A stretch of DNA of 64,000 nucleotides, taken from the NCBI GenBank assembly GCA_035910535.1, contig JAMHXF010000051.1, positions 6,939 through 70,938 of the forward strand. Reading direction: 5' to 3'. Of this stretch, positions 27,206 through 36,800 are shown in pieces; position 1 is the stretch's first letter, and each line of letters begins with the position of its first letter. The notes below the pieces were generated by a model. The model was not told where the DNA came from. It ran no database searches and worked only from the letters and a program-made list of their open reading frames with translations. Source of the stretch: Archangium_A sp035910535. Lineage in GTDB: Bacteria; Myxococcota; Myxococcia; Myxococcales; Myxococcaceae. The position numbers were made by a program, and so were the translations under genes.

Positions 27206-28957
27206 ATGTCTGAGGTCGACAACCGTCGTGGTTTTTCGCTCTACGGGCGCCTGGCGTTGTTGCTGGTGGTGGCAACGGTGGTGCCGGTGCTGGTGCTCGG
27301 TTGGCAGGCCATCGAGCGCAACCGCTCGGCGCTCACCGTCGACGCGCAGCACTTCGAGCGCGTGATGGTCGAGCGCGTCGCCGAGGCGGTCAACCGCGAG
27401 CTCGACTCGGCGGGCGATGCCGTGACTGCGATGGCCGACATGCTGGGCAGCGCCGACGCGACCAACGAAGCGTTGCGTTCTCAGCTGGCCGCCGCGCAGC
27501 TGGAGTCGTGGGGTGGCAGCCGCTTCGTCGCGCTCTACGACCTGGAAGGAAAACGCCGCGGTTCGATTCGCATCGGCGACGTCGGTGACGTGGGCCCCGA
27601 CGAGCTCGCGCCTGCACTGCGCGGTGACGCGCTGCGCTTCGGCGAGGTGATGCAGCGGCCGCAGGGCCCGGTGCTGCAGCTCGCCACGCCCGTGCGCACG
27701 CTGACGGGTGAGCAGCGCTTCTGGTTGTTGGCCGAGCTGGAGCTCACGCCGCTGTGCGAGCTGCTGGCGCGCCTGGGCGAGATGCCCCCGCTGCGCGACG
27801 CGGCCGCCATCTTCGCGGTCGACGGCCGGCGCCGGCTGGTGCTCTCGAGCGAGCCCGCGTTGTTGACGCAGTCCATGAGCCAGCACCCGGTGTTCGACGC
27901 CATGAAGGGCGACGCGCAGTTTCGTCAGCCGCTCACGGTGGTGACGGACTTCACCGACGAGCACGGCGCGATGCTGGCGGCCGTCACCACGCTGCCCCGC
28001 CTGGGCTGGGCGCTCGTCGCGCGACAGCCCCAGGCTCGCGCGTACGAGAGCTTGAACGTGCTCATCGCCGCCATCGCCGCGACCGTCGGCGTGACGGCGC
28101 TCGTCGCCATCGGGTTGGGGCTGCTGGGTGGTCGTTGGTTGGTGCGGCCGTTGCGCGCGTTGGTCGGCGCGACGCAGCGCATCGCGCGACGTGAGTTCAC
28201 CCGCGTGGACCCTGACGTCACCGCGCGCTCCGATGAGGTCGGCACGCTGGCCCGCGCCGTCGACAGCATGAGCCAGTCACTCGAGACGAGCGTCGCCGAG
28301 CTGGTGCAGCAGACGCAGGCGCGCACCGCATTGGCGCGTTACCTCCCGGCCGACGTCGTCGAGCAGGTGGTGGCCGACCCGAGCCGGCTCTCGCTGGGCG
28401 GTGAGCGCCGCCTCATCACCGTGCTCTTCGCCGACGTGGTGGGCTTCACGCAGATGTCGGAGCACCTGCCGCCCGAGCGCATCGTGGCGGTGCTCAACGA
28501 GTACTTCACGTTGGCGACCGAGGTCGTTCACCAGCACGGTGGTTTTATCGACAAGTTCATCGGAGACTGCGTGATGGCGGTGTGGGGGCTCCCGGCACAA
28601 CAGGAAGATGACGCGCGGCGTGCGCTCGCCGCAGCCGAGGCTCTGCAGCGGTGGACCGACGCGTGCTCTCGTCGCTGGCGACTGCGCTACGGCGTGCATC
28701 TGCAGCTGGCCATGGGGCTGAACACCGGCCTCGTGGTGGCGGGCAACGTCGGCAGCGAGCGGCGCATTGAATACACCGTCATCGGTGACACGGTGAACGT
28801 GGCCGCGCGGCTCGAGAGCGCCGCCGCGCCGGGGCAGATTCTGTTGAGTGACTCGACGCGGGTGGCGTTGGGTGGAGCGCGGCGCTTGTCCGCGTTGGGC
28901 GAGCGTCAACTGCGTGGCCGCACGCAGTCGATTCGTGTGTTCGAGGTGAGCCGATGA
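27206..28957 (+). CDS. class III adenylate/guanylate cyclase with extracytoplasmic sensor and HAMP
   Basis: 583 residues; ATG 27206 has AGGAG nine bases upstream. A first membrane helix (~15-33) and a second (~285-308) bracket a periplasmic sensor of ~250 residues. HAMP (~308-362) leads to the catalytic domain (~400-580). Metal-binding Asp410 (FADVVGFT) and Asp454 (FIGDCVMAVWG), substrate-specifying Lys450 and Asp528 (IGDTVN), and the transition-state pair Asn531 and Arg535 are all present. Lys and Asp indicate ATP rather than GTP as substrate. It should make cAMP in response to an envelope signal. Its stop overlaps the LysM/FecR-like gene by four bases. Confidence 0.93.
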   Translation: MSEVDNRRGFSLYGRLALLLVVATVVPVLVLGWQAIERNRSALTVDAQHFERVMVERVAEAVNRELDSAGDAVTAMADMLGSADATNEALRSQLAAAQLESWGGSRFVALYDLEGKRRGSIRIGDVGDVGPDELAPALRGDALRFGEVMQRPQGPVLQLATPVRTLTGEQRFWLLAELELTPLCELLARLGEMPPLRDAAAIFAVDGRRRLVLSSEPALLTQSMSQHPVFDAMKGDAQFRQPLTVVTDFTDEHGAMLAAVTTLPRLGWALVARQPQARAYESLNVLIAAIAATVGVTALVAIGLGLLGGRWLVRPLRALVGATQRIARREFTRVDPDVTARSDEVGTLARAVDSMSQSLETSVAELVQQTQARTALARYLPADVVEQVVADPSRLSLGGERRLITVLFADVVGFTQMSEHLPPERIVAVLNEYFTLATEVVHQHGGFIDKFIGDCVMAVWGLPAQQEDDARRALAAAEALQRWTDACSRRWRLRYGVHLQLAMGLNTGLVVAGNVGSERRIEYTVIGDTVNVAARLESAAAPGQILLSDSTRVALGGARRLSALGERQLRGRTQSIRVFEVSR

Positions 28958-30333
28958 AGTCGTTGTTTCTGTCGTTGCTGCTGGCCGCCGAGATCGAGCG
29001 GCCGGCGACGTACACGGTGCAGGCGGGCGATACATGTCAGAGCATCACCGACCGCTATTTCGGCGTGGGCAAGAACGTCGACGAGCTGCACAAGTGGAAC
29101 AACCTCGGCCCGCTGCCACACAAGCTCGCCGCGGGGCAGGTGCTGCGGTTGCGCGAGCCCGACTCGAGCGCGCCCGACGCGACCTTGACCTTCATGAAGC
29201 CCGCCGTGCGCGCGAGAGCTCACGGGCCGTGGGAGCCCGCGAAGCTCGGCATGGGGCTCTTTCGGCTCAATGAAGTGAACACGCTCAAGCGCGCCGGCGC
29301 CGAGCTGACGCTGCGAGATCAGAGTCAGTTGTTGCTCGACGAGAACGCGCTGGTCGTCATCTACGGCGAGCCCAGCGCCCAGCGGGTCTCGCGCGGGCCC
29401 GCAGTGGTCGAAGGGGAAGTGCGCATGGCGTTGACCGGCGCGCGCGGCGTCGAGCTCCCCGGCGGCGCCACGGTGACCACGTCGCGTGCCGACGGGGTGG
29501 TCGACGTCGACGGCGCGCGTACCGGTCGGGTGTCGATCTTCGACGGCGACGTGGTGGTCGAATCGCAGAAGGTCGCGGTGAAGCTCTCGCGAGATCAAGG
29601 CACCGTGGTTCGCCCGGGCGCACCTCCGTTGCCGGCGCGACCGTTGCCGCAGCCTCCGCGGCCCGAGGGGTTTGCGCCGCTCGTGGTGACGGGCCGTGGC
29701 GGCGTCGCGCAGGTCGAGGTTCGCTGGCCCGAGGTGCCCAACGCGCGTCGCTACCGTGTGCAGCTCTCGAACGACGAGCGCTTCCTCGACCTCGCGGTGA
29801 GCGCCTCGACGACGAGCACGTCGCTGCTGTTGGAGCGCCTCGTGCCGGGCCACTACCTCATGCGCGTCATCGCCTTCGACATTGAGGGACTGCAGGGCCG
29901 CGCGTCGCCTGCGTTGCCGCTCGACGTGGTGACCGTGGGGAAGGGCGCTGACGCGTCGGGGCTGGTGCGGCTGCGCTCCGGCGAGAAGCCGACCTTCATG
30001 GGCCCCGCCGGGTTCTCTCTCGAGGCGGGCGCCGAGCGCCTCGTCGCTGGCCGCCACACGCTGCAGGTTCGTGGCGCGAAGGGTGAAGTCGTCGCCCCGG
30101 TGACGGTGTCGGTGCGGCCGTCGGCGCCGAAGGTGCGCGTCGACGGTAACGGGGTGCTCACGGTCGAGTTCAGCGAGCCGCTCGCGTCGTCAGAAGGGCT
30201 GACCGTGCGTGATGGTGCAGGTGCGGTGCCGCTCAAGCCGCGCGGCGCGTCGGCCTTCGAGGCGGCGCGCCCGCTCTCGGGCACCACCACCGTGCAGTGG
30301 GACGGCTTCGATCTGCTCCGCTTCGACCGCTGA
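28954..30333 (+). CDS. LysM and FecR-like domain protein
   Basis: 459 residues with a short signal peptide (KSLFLSLLLAAEIE). A LysM peptidoglycan-binding motif lies at about 18-67 (TYTVQAGDTCQSITDRYFG ... LAAGQVLRL). A FecR-like beta domain follows (~90-215; LTLRDQSQLLLDENALVVIYG, GVELPGGATVTTS), then a Pro linker and two Ig-like or fibronectin-like beta modules (~235-310, 315-455). It probably binds the cell wall on the periplasmic side. Coupling to a membrane cyclase suggests it modulates or reports to it. The FecR part is not accompanied by a membrane helix or sigma gene here. Confidence 0.8.
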   Translation: MKSLFLSLLLAAEIERPATYTVQAGDTCQSITDRYFGVGKNVDELHKWNNLGPLPHKLAAGQVLRLREPDSSAPDATLTFMKPAVRARAHGPWEPAKLGMGLFRLNEVNTLKRAGAELTLRDQSQLLLDENALVVIYGEPSAQRVSRGPAVVEGEVRMALTGARGVELPGGATVTTSRADGVVDVDGARTGRVSIFDGDVVVESQKVAVKLSRDQGTVVRPGAPPLPARPLPQPPRPEGFAPLVVTGRGGVAQVEVRWPEVPNARRYRVQLSNDERFLDLAVSASTTSTSLLLERLVPGHYLMRVIAFDIEGLQGRASPALPLDVVTVGKGADASGLVRLRSGEKPTFMGPAGFSLEAGAERLVAGRHTLQVRGAKGEVVAPVTVSVRPSAPKVRVDGNGVLTVEFSEPLASSEGLTVRDGAGAVPLKPRGASAFEAARPLSGTTTVQWDGFDLLRFDR

Positions 30334-30366
30334 GCGGCTGGCACGAGAGCCGCAACGCGATGGTCC

Positions 30367-30723
30367 GTGGCTCTCCAGGTGCTGGTTGTCGAAAGTGGCA
30401 AATCGCTCTCGCGCTCGATGACGCGCGCGTTTCGCAGCGCGCGCCCGGAGATCTTCACGCTGCGCGATGTCGCGAAAATCGGCGAGCTGCTGCTGACGCT
30501 GCGGGCCGACGTTGTGGTCGCTGACGAAGTGCAGGTGCTCGAAGTTGCTCGCGCCCTGCAGCCCGACGCGCGGCGCTTCCTCGTCGTCGACCGAGTGCCT
30601 GCGTTTGACGACCACGAGGCCGACGAGTTCGCCGTGCTGCAGCCATGCGTCGTGCTGACGCGCGCGTGGCTCGACGGGTTGATGTTCGACGACGTGCCGC
30701 TCGCGCTCTGTGCGCGCGGCTAA
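30367..30723 (+). CDS. degenerate receiver-like protein
   Basis: A 118-residue single-domain protein from GTG 30367. The strand pattern LQVLVVESGKSLSRSM, ADVVVADEVQVLEVAR and RRFLVVDR resembles a receiver domain. An Asp sits where the phosphoacceptor would be (VVADEV), but the acidic pair, the switch Thr/Ser and the conserved Lys are not evident. It follows the LysM/FecR gene by 33 bases on the same strand and converges on the TPR operon. It could be a phosphorylation-independent protein-binding module; it may also be a misjudged fold. Confidence 0.6.
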   Translation: MALQVLVVESGKSLSRSMTRAFRSARPEIFTLRDVAKIGELLLTLRADVVVADEVQVLEVARALQPDARRFLVVDRVPAFDDHEADEFAVLQPCVVLTRAWLDGLMFDDVPLALCARG

Positions 30724-30728
30724 CGGCT

Positions 30729-30745
30729 CGTCGCGTTCTGCGACG
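30729..30745. terminator. possible hairpin between convergent genes
   Basis: CGTCGC-GTTCT-GCGACG forms a six-base-pair stem in the 41-base gap between the receiver-like gene and the end of the TPR operon. No U tract follows on either strand, so termination is only a possibility. Confidence 0.3.
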
Positions 30746-30764
30746 CGTGCGGTGTTCTGCTGCG

Positions 30765-32711
30765 TTATTTTCCAGCAGCGAGGCGCTTCAGCTCGTCAGC
30801 GGCGCCGACGTGACCCAACGCGGCAGCGGCCTCGAAGCTCTTCTTCGCGAGGTCTTTCTTGCCGTCGTTCTCGTACAGCTCGCCCAGCGAGAAATGCGCC
30901 GCGGCGAACGCAGGGTCGACGGCGACGGCTGCCTTGAAGCTGTCTTCGGCGCGCGCCTTGTTGCCTTTGCCGTACAGACACACGCCCAGGTAGTGCAGCG
31001 CGAGCACCTGGCGCGGCTCCGAGGTCAGAATGTCGGTCATCGTGGCGATGCAGCGCTCGGCGTTCGTCGGGTCACCACGAAAGAGCAGGAACGCGTACTC
31101 GGCGCGCGCGTCGTAGAGCAGCGGGTTGGCCGAGGCGACCTTCTCGAGCGGCTCCAACGCTTCGTTGGGGCGGCCCATGCGCGACTTGAGAATGCCGAAG
31201 CGCGCGAGCGCCTGCACGTCGTTGGGGTCGGCCTTGAGCGCGTCTCGCAGTGAGGTCTCGGCGTCGTTGTAGCGGCCCATGCCGAGCCAGAGGTCGACCA
31301 GGCCCATGCGCGCGTCGCGGTTGTCGGGCTCTGCCTTGAGCACCTCGCGGTAGAGCGGCTCGGCCTGCTTGGCCACGCGCTTCTTCGCCCAGGCGTTCGC
31401 GAGGTCGAGCCGCGCTTCGGTGGTGGGCTCCAGCGCGAGGCGCTCGGTGAACTGGGCGATGGCGCCGTCGTAGTCAGCGTGCGCGAGCAGCGCCTCGCCC
31501 AACGCTTCACGCGCCGACGCGTCTTTGGGCATCTTCTGCACGGCGGTCTTCAGCGCGGTGACCGCGTCGTCGACCTTGCCCATGGCGAGGTACGTGAGCG
31601 CGAGGCCCCGGTACGCATCGCTGTTGCGGCGCGTGTCGTTCAACTTGCGCAGCTGCAGAAACCCGCCGGCCTTCTTTTCGTCTTCTTCAGCGGCGGCGAT
31701 GGCCTTCTTGAAGGCCTCGAGCGCGCGGTCTTTCTTGCCCTGCTTGAGGTACAGCCCACCGAGCTTCACGTACGGCCCGTTGCTCGACGGCTCGAGCTTG
31801 AGCGCCTGCTCGAAGGCCTTGGTGGCCTGCGCCTCTTGCTTGAGCTGCATCAGGCTCATGCCGGTGTTGAACCAGGCTTCGGCGAAGGTCGGGTCGGCGG
31901 CGGTGGCCTTCTTGAACCACTCCAGCGCTTTCTTCGTCTCTCCACGGCCGTCGGCGGCCACGCCGAGGTTGTTGATGGCCTGCACGTGCTTCGGCGCGAT
32001 GGCCAGCGTGCGCTCGAACTCGGTGACGGCCTGCGAGGTGTTGCCCTCGCGCATCAAGATGACGCCCAGGTTGTAGTGGGCCTCGGCGTCGGCGAGCGTT
32101 TCCTTATTGACGGCGGCGAGCGTCTCTTTGGCTTCGCCGTAGAGCCCCTTTTCAGCGAGCGCCTTGCCGAGGTTCACCTTGGCGCGCGTCAGGTCGGGCT
32201 TGAGCGCCAGCGCCTTCTTGTAGGTGGCGATGGCCTGCTCGAGGTTGCGGCCGGCCTGCAGCGCTTCGCCCAGGTTGAAGAGCAGGTCTGCGTCTTCGGG
32301 CGCGAGCTCGCTGGCCTTCTTGAAGTTCGCGATCGCTCCGGGGAGATCGACGCTGGCGCGCGCGAGCAGCCCTCGTTCAGCGCGCAGCGACGAGTCTTCG
32401 GGCATGGCGAGGATCGCGTTGTCGAGCAGCGACTTCGCCTTGTCGATTTCACCGGCGGCCCGGTATGCGCGCGCGAGCAGCAGCTTGCCGTCGAGCGACT
32501 CGGGGTCGGCCTTCACCAACTGCTCGAGCGGCTTGATGGCCTTCTTCGCGTCGCCGAGCGAGAGGTGCGCGAGGCCGAGGCGGTAGAGCGCTTCGGTGTC
32601 GTCAGGAGCGCGTTCGACGGCCGCGTTCTCGACGTCGACGGTGCGCTTGAGTGCGTCGGCGTCGAGCTGCTGTTGGCCGAGCGAGAGGGCGAGGGTGAGT
32701 GCGAGCTTCAT
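30765..32711 (-). CDS. TPR-repeat protein, last gene of the Glt/Nfs-like operon
   Basis: 648 residues made almost wholly of TPR units, with a weak N-terminal signal (KLALTLALSLGQQQ). Repeats are obvious throughout (LYRLGLAHLSLGDAKKAIKP, HYNLGVILMREGNTSQAVTE, ALHYLGVCLYGKGNKARAED). It is likely a periplasmic scaffold. It starts three bases after the coiled-coil lipoprotein gene and closes an eight-gene minus-strand operon. By position and type it is comparable to TPR components of the Myxococcus gliding complex (GltI-like), but this assignment is not secure. Confidence 0.87.
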   Translation of the reverse strand: MKLALTLALSLGQQQLDADALKRTVDVENAAVERAPDDTEALYRLGLAHLSLGDAKKAIKPLEQLVKADPESLDGKLLLARAYRAAGEIDKAKSLLDNAILAMPEDSSLRAERGLLARASVDLPGAIANFKKASELAPEDADLLFNLGEALQAGRNLEQAIATYKKALALKPDLTRAKVNLGKALAEKGLYGEAKETLAAVNKETLADAEAHYNLGVILMREGNTSQAVTEFERTLAIAPKHVQAINNLGVAADGRGETKKALEWFKKATAADPTFAEAWFNTGMSLMQLKQEAQATKAFEQALKLEPSSNGPYVKLGGLYLKQGKKDRALEAFKKAIAAAEEDEKKAGGFLQLRKLNDTRRNSDAYRGLALTYLAMGKVDDAVTALKTAVQKMPKDASAREALGEALLAHADYDGAIAQFTERLALEPTTEARLDLANAWAKKRVAKQAEPLYREVLKAEPDNRDARMGLVDLWLGMGRYNDAETSLRDALKADPNDVQALARFGILKSRMGRPNEALEPLEKVASANPLLYDARAEYAFLLFRGDPTNAERCIATMTDILTSEPRQVLALHYLGVCLYGKGNKARAEDSFKAAVAVDPAFAAAHFSLGELYENDGKKDLAKKSFEAAAALGHVGAADELKRLAAGK

Positions 32712-32714
32712 CTC

Positions 32715-33341
32715 TCACTCCACGAAAGGGCTGGCGCGGGCATCGAAGGTCTTCTTGGCGAGGGCGGCGCGGGCCTGGTCCCAATCGACGCGCATCGCCT
32801 CGGCTTCTTTGTTCGACTCCTTCGTCTTTTCCTTGAGCTGCGCGTAGTCGGCTTCGCAGCGCTTGAGCTGGTCATCGAAGTCGGCCGGGTCGATGCGCTC
32901 GCTGCCCTGCAGCTTGGCCTTGCGGGCGGCGGTCAAGCGCGCCACTTCGTAGCGGGCCTCGGCGCAGGTGAAGGCCTGGGCCGCGAGATCTTCTTCGCGC
33001 ACGTTCACGCGCTGCTTGGCGCGCAGCCACTCGACGCGCTTGTCGGCTTCGACCACGGCGAGCTCGGCGATCTCCTTGCTGGGCGCGTCGGCCGCGTCGC
33101 CGACCTCTGAGCGCGCGTCGGAGTAGCGATCTTTGCCGCGGCGAATCTGGTCGACGGTGCGGCTGACCTCAGCCTTCGCTTCGTCGAGGCGGTCGACGGC
33201 GAGCGCGAGGTCGTTCTCGGCCTCGAGCAGCTCAATCTTGGCTTCGTAGGGGAGCTGCTCGAGCACATCGAGCGGCACGCGGCGAATGCTGCAGCCGAAG
33301 CTGAGCGCCGTCAGGGCGGTGAAGCACAGCAGTCGAGTCAT
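32715..33341 (-). CDS. coiled-coil lipoprotein
   Basis: 208 residues with a lipobox (LSFGC, Cys17) followed by an almost entirely helical, highly charged sequence with heptad-like spacing (LLEAENDLALAVDRLDEAKA, AQAFTCAEARYEVARLTAAR). Such proteins span part of the periplasm from the outer membrane. It overlaps the upstream lipoprotein gene by four bases (ATGA) and is three bases from the TPR gene, so all three are coupled in one operon. No named family was recognised. Confidence 0.8.
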   Translation of the reverse strand: MTRLLCFTALTALSFGCSIRRVPLDVLEQLPYEAKIELLEAENDLALAVDRLDEAKAEVSRTVDQIRRGKDRYSDARSEVGDAADAPSKEIAELAVVEADKRVEWLRAKQRVNVREEDLAAQAFTCAEARYEVARLTAARKAKLQGSERIDPADFDDQLKRCEADYAQLKEKTKESNKEAEAMRVDWDQARAALAKKTFDARASPFVE

Positions 33342-33898
33342 GGTTGCACCCGGGCGGTGTAGGCCTTCGAGAAGACGGTGCGGCCGCTGGCGACCTCAAT
33401 GCCGTTCTCGAAGGTGACGTGGAAGTTGCCGGTGACGTCGGTGTTCGCGACGAGCTCTTTGTCGAAGACGAGCTTGCCGGTGACGATTCGGGGGAAGACA
33501 GAGCGTGGATCGTTGGAGACGTTGCGCGAGGCCACGCCGCGCGCCCCGCCGTTGTCGTCGAGCGCCGTGAGGTCGAGCGCGCCGCCAGTCGGCACGTCCT
33601 GGCCGACGAAGCGGTAGGCGATGCGAAACGGGTACTCCTCCGACATGCCGGTCATCTGCATTTCGCCGCCGTCGCTCGGCTCCGAGCCCAACGGCTTGAG
33701 GCGAACGAAGAGCAGCGACACGTCGTCGGGCGCGAACAGAATGCGGGCCTCGTCGTACTCGAGGTTCATCACCTGCGTGAGGCTGCCCTCGAGCCGGAAC
33801 TTCGCCGGAGGGTTCTTCGGGTCGTAGTCGCACGACGACGCTGCCAGCACGAAGCCGGCGAGCGCGATGACGTGCGCTCCACGACGCAGCGCCTTCAC
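33338..33898 (-). CDS. beta-rich lipoprotein
   Basis: 186 residues from GTG 33898, which overlaps the stop of the large TPR gene (GTGA); the frame is open further upstream but lies inside that gene. Lipobox LAASSC. The mature part is beta-rich (KFRLEGSLTQVMNLEYDEARI, FPRIVTGKLVFDKELV, NFHVTFENGIEVASG) without catalytic motifs. It probably faces the periplasm from the outer membrane as part of the envelope complex. No known family was recognised. Confidence 0.8.
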   Translation of the reverse strand: MKALRRGAHVIALAGFVLAASSCDYDPKNPPAKFRLEGSLTQVMNLEYDEARILFAPDDVSLLFVRLKPLGSEPSDGGEMQMTGMSEEYPFRIAYRFVGQDVPTGGALDLTALDDNGGARGVASRNVSNDPRSVFPRIVTGKLVFDKELVANTDVTGNFHVTFENGIEVASGRTVFSKAYTARVQP

Positions 33899-36800
33899 TT
33901 GCAAGACCTCCACTCGGTGTCGACGTCGGGGCCGTTGAGCGCCGCCACGTCTTTCACCACGCTGAGCTCTCGCTTGGCGCCCTCGAGGTCGAGGTAGCGA
34001 CACATGAGCGCCGCGAGGTTGCCGCGGGCCTTGTCGAAGGTGGGGTCGGCCTCCAGCGCGCGGCCGTATTCACCACGCGCCGACGCTGAATCACCGTTGA
34101 GCAAGAACGCGTAGCCCAGCGCCGAGTGCGCAGACGCGCGCGCGTCGTCGAGCTCGATGGCGCGGTTGAGGTTGAGGATCGCGTTGTTCACCTGCGCTGC
34201 GCCCAGGTACGCGAGGCCGAGCGCTTCGAAGTCGGCGGCGTTCTGCGACGACTCGGCTTTCTTCTGCAGCTCTTCCACGTTGACCGCGCGTTCAGCCGGC
34301 GGGCCCTTGAGCGGCGAGCTCGCTTCGTCGACCTTCTTGCGACAGCCGATAGCGGCCGGCGTGAAGACGTCGAGCGACTCGGCGCGGCTCACGCACGTCG
34401 AGAACGCGTTGTCGGCGTTGGCCTTGAGCGGGTCGACCTGCGCTTTGACGGCCGCGCGGAACTGCTCGACCTCGGCAGGCTTGAGGCCCGCAGGCGCCGG
34501 CGTGGCTTCGACCGCGTCGGCGATGTGTGCGAGCCCGTTGCCGATGCGCCAGAGCGACGCCACGGCCCACTCGGCGCTGCCCATGGACGCGGCCTGCTGG
34601 AAGACGCCCTGCAACTGCTGCAGCGCGGCCACCTTCTCTTCGACCTTGTCGGAGGGAATGGCCTTGTACTGCCTGTAGAGAATGTCGCCGACGTACCAGA
34701 GGCCCTTGGCCGCATCGTCGCCCACGCCATTCTGCGAGTTGGTGACGGCGGTCATCATCGCCACCAGCGGCTCAATCTTCTCGTTGGGGTTCGAGGCCGC
34801 GACCTCCGCGACGATGGCGGCGGCAGCGGGGTTCGTCTTGTCGACCTTGAGCGCCTGTTCAGCGGTCGCGCGGGCCTTCGCAGGCGACTTCATCTTCATC
34901 TGCGTCTGGGCGAGCAGCACCAGCACCTCGGCTTTGCGCGCGCCGGCCTGGTCGACCGTCGTCTCGAGCACCTTCACCGCGCCGGGGAAGTCGCCCATCG
35001 CCGTGCGCAAACGCGCCGACGCGAGCATCGAATCGAGCCCCGTCGAATCGCCCGCGAACTGGCGACCCATCTGCTCGAAGTAGGCGGCTGCGTCCTGGAA
35101 GCGGCCCGCTTCAGCCGCGTGGCGACCCAGCGTCAGCATCACGTCGGAGATGAACTGCGACTTGGGGTACTCCTTGACGAAGCGGTCGCCGATTTCGCGC
35201 TCCTTGCGAAGGTCGCGCTTTTCACGCGCCGCGCTGAACGCGCCGTAGAGCGCCTTCTCGCCGATCTCCTGGCCCTTGTTTTCGTCGGCCACCTTGAGCA
35301 GACCGGTGACGACATCGCCGGTCTCTTCAGACGACTTGAGCGCCAGCTCTCCGAGCGCGTCGCTCTTGCTCTGCGTGAGAATCTTCTGAACGTCGGCCTT
35401 GAAGGCGGCGGGCAGGTTCGAGGCGAGAAACGCCTTGCCGTATTCGTCGATGCTCTTGAAGTCGTTCAACTGGCGCAGCGAGTCGAAGGCCAGGTTGCCA
35501 GCGACGGGCGCGTCTTTGTGCTCGGCGTGGTTGAGCGCGAACTCTTTGAAGAGCTCGGCCGACTTCTTGTACTCACCGTCTTCGTAGCTCGCGCGGGCGA
35601 TGTTGAACTTCACCTCGAGCGCGTGCTCGCTCTTGGCGTAGCGGCCCAGGTACTGCGCGCCGAGCAGCTTGAGCGCCTGCCGTGCGTCCGCCACCTCGAA
35701 GGCGTTGAGCCGCTCGACGTCACCGGGCTTGAGCGACGAGTAGTGCGAGAGCAGCGCGCCGTAGAGCGCCTCTTCGTGCGTCTTCATCTCGCCGCCGATG
35801 GTCTTGGTGCCGGCGGTGCTGGCGACCGTCGCCGCGGCCGCGAGCTTCGGGTCTTTGGCCGCCGCGCTGTCCTTCGGCGGCTCCTTCGCCTCGGTCTTCG
35901 CGCCCGCCTTGTTGGAGTCGAGGTACTTCGCGAGCTCCTCGAACTGGCGCGCGGCTTCGGGGTAACGCTTGGCGGCGAACAGCGCGTCGGCGCGGTTCTG
36001 CATCATCACCGTGGCGAACTGCTTCGGGCGGAAGAGGCTCAGGTACTTCTCGTAGGCCGCCGCCGCGTCGCCGTAGAGCGCCTTGTCGTCTTTCTTCTGC
36101 GCGGCGGTGTGAATGGTCGTCGACAGGTCACGCGCCATCTCTTCGAGCTCGACGAGCACCTTCTTGCGCGACGGCTCGTCACGCGCGGGGTCGGTCTTGA
36201 TCTGCACCGCGGCGCGCACGAGGTACGCGATGTCTTCGGCCTTGGGCAGCACCTTGCCCTTCGAGGCCTTGATCGAGTCGTAGAGCTTCTCGACGCGCTC
36301 CACCTCGAGCTCCGGGTCGGGCTGAATCTCGAGCAGCTTGCGCAGCGCGGGAATCGCCCACTCGTACTGCTGCTTGATGAAGTAGCGGTTGCCCAGCTTG
36401 TCGAGCGCCAACGAGAACGTGGCGCGCGAGTCAGAGAGCTTCTCGAAGTACTGAATGGCGCCCTTCGCGGGGCGGGCTTCGGTGTACGAGTAGACGAGGT
36501 CGAGCAGCGCCTCACGCTTCACCGACAGCGCCTTCTGCACGTCGACCCCGGGCAGCGGCGCCGAAGCAGCAGCCGCTTCGAAGAAGGTGACGGCTTCCGC
36601 GTGGTTCGCCTGGTTGATGCGAATCCACCCCATCTTGTAGCGGGCGAGGTCGTGCACCGGCGACGGCGGCGCGTCGAGAATGGCGCGGTAGTGCTCTTCG
36701 GCCTGCTTGAGGTCGGCCTTGTCGAACCAGTAGTCGCCGAGAATCTGCTCGGCGTCGAGGCGCAGCGGCGAGCTCGGGTACTTCTTGATGAGGTCGCCCT

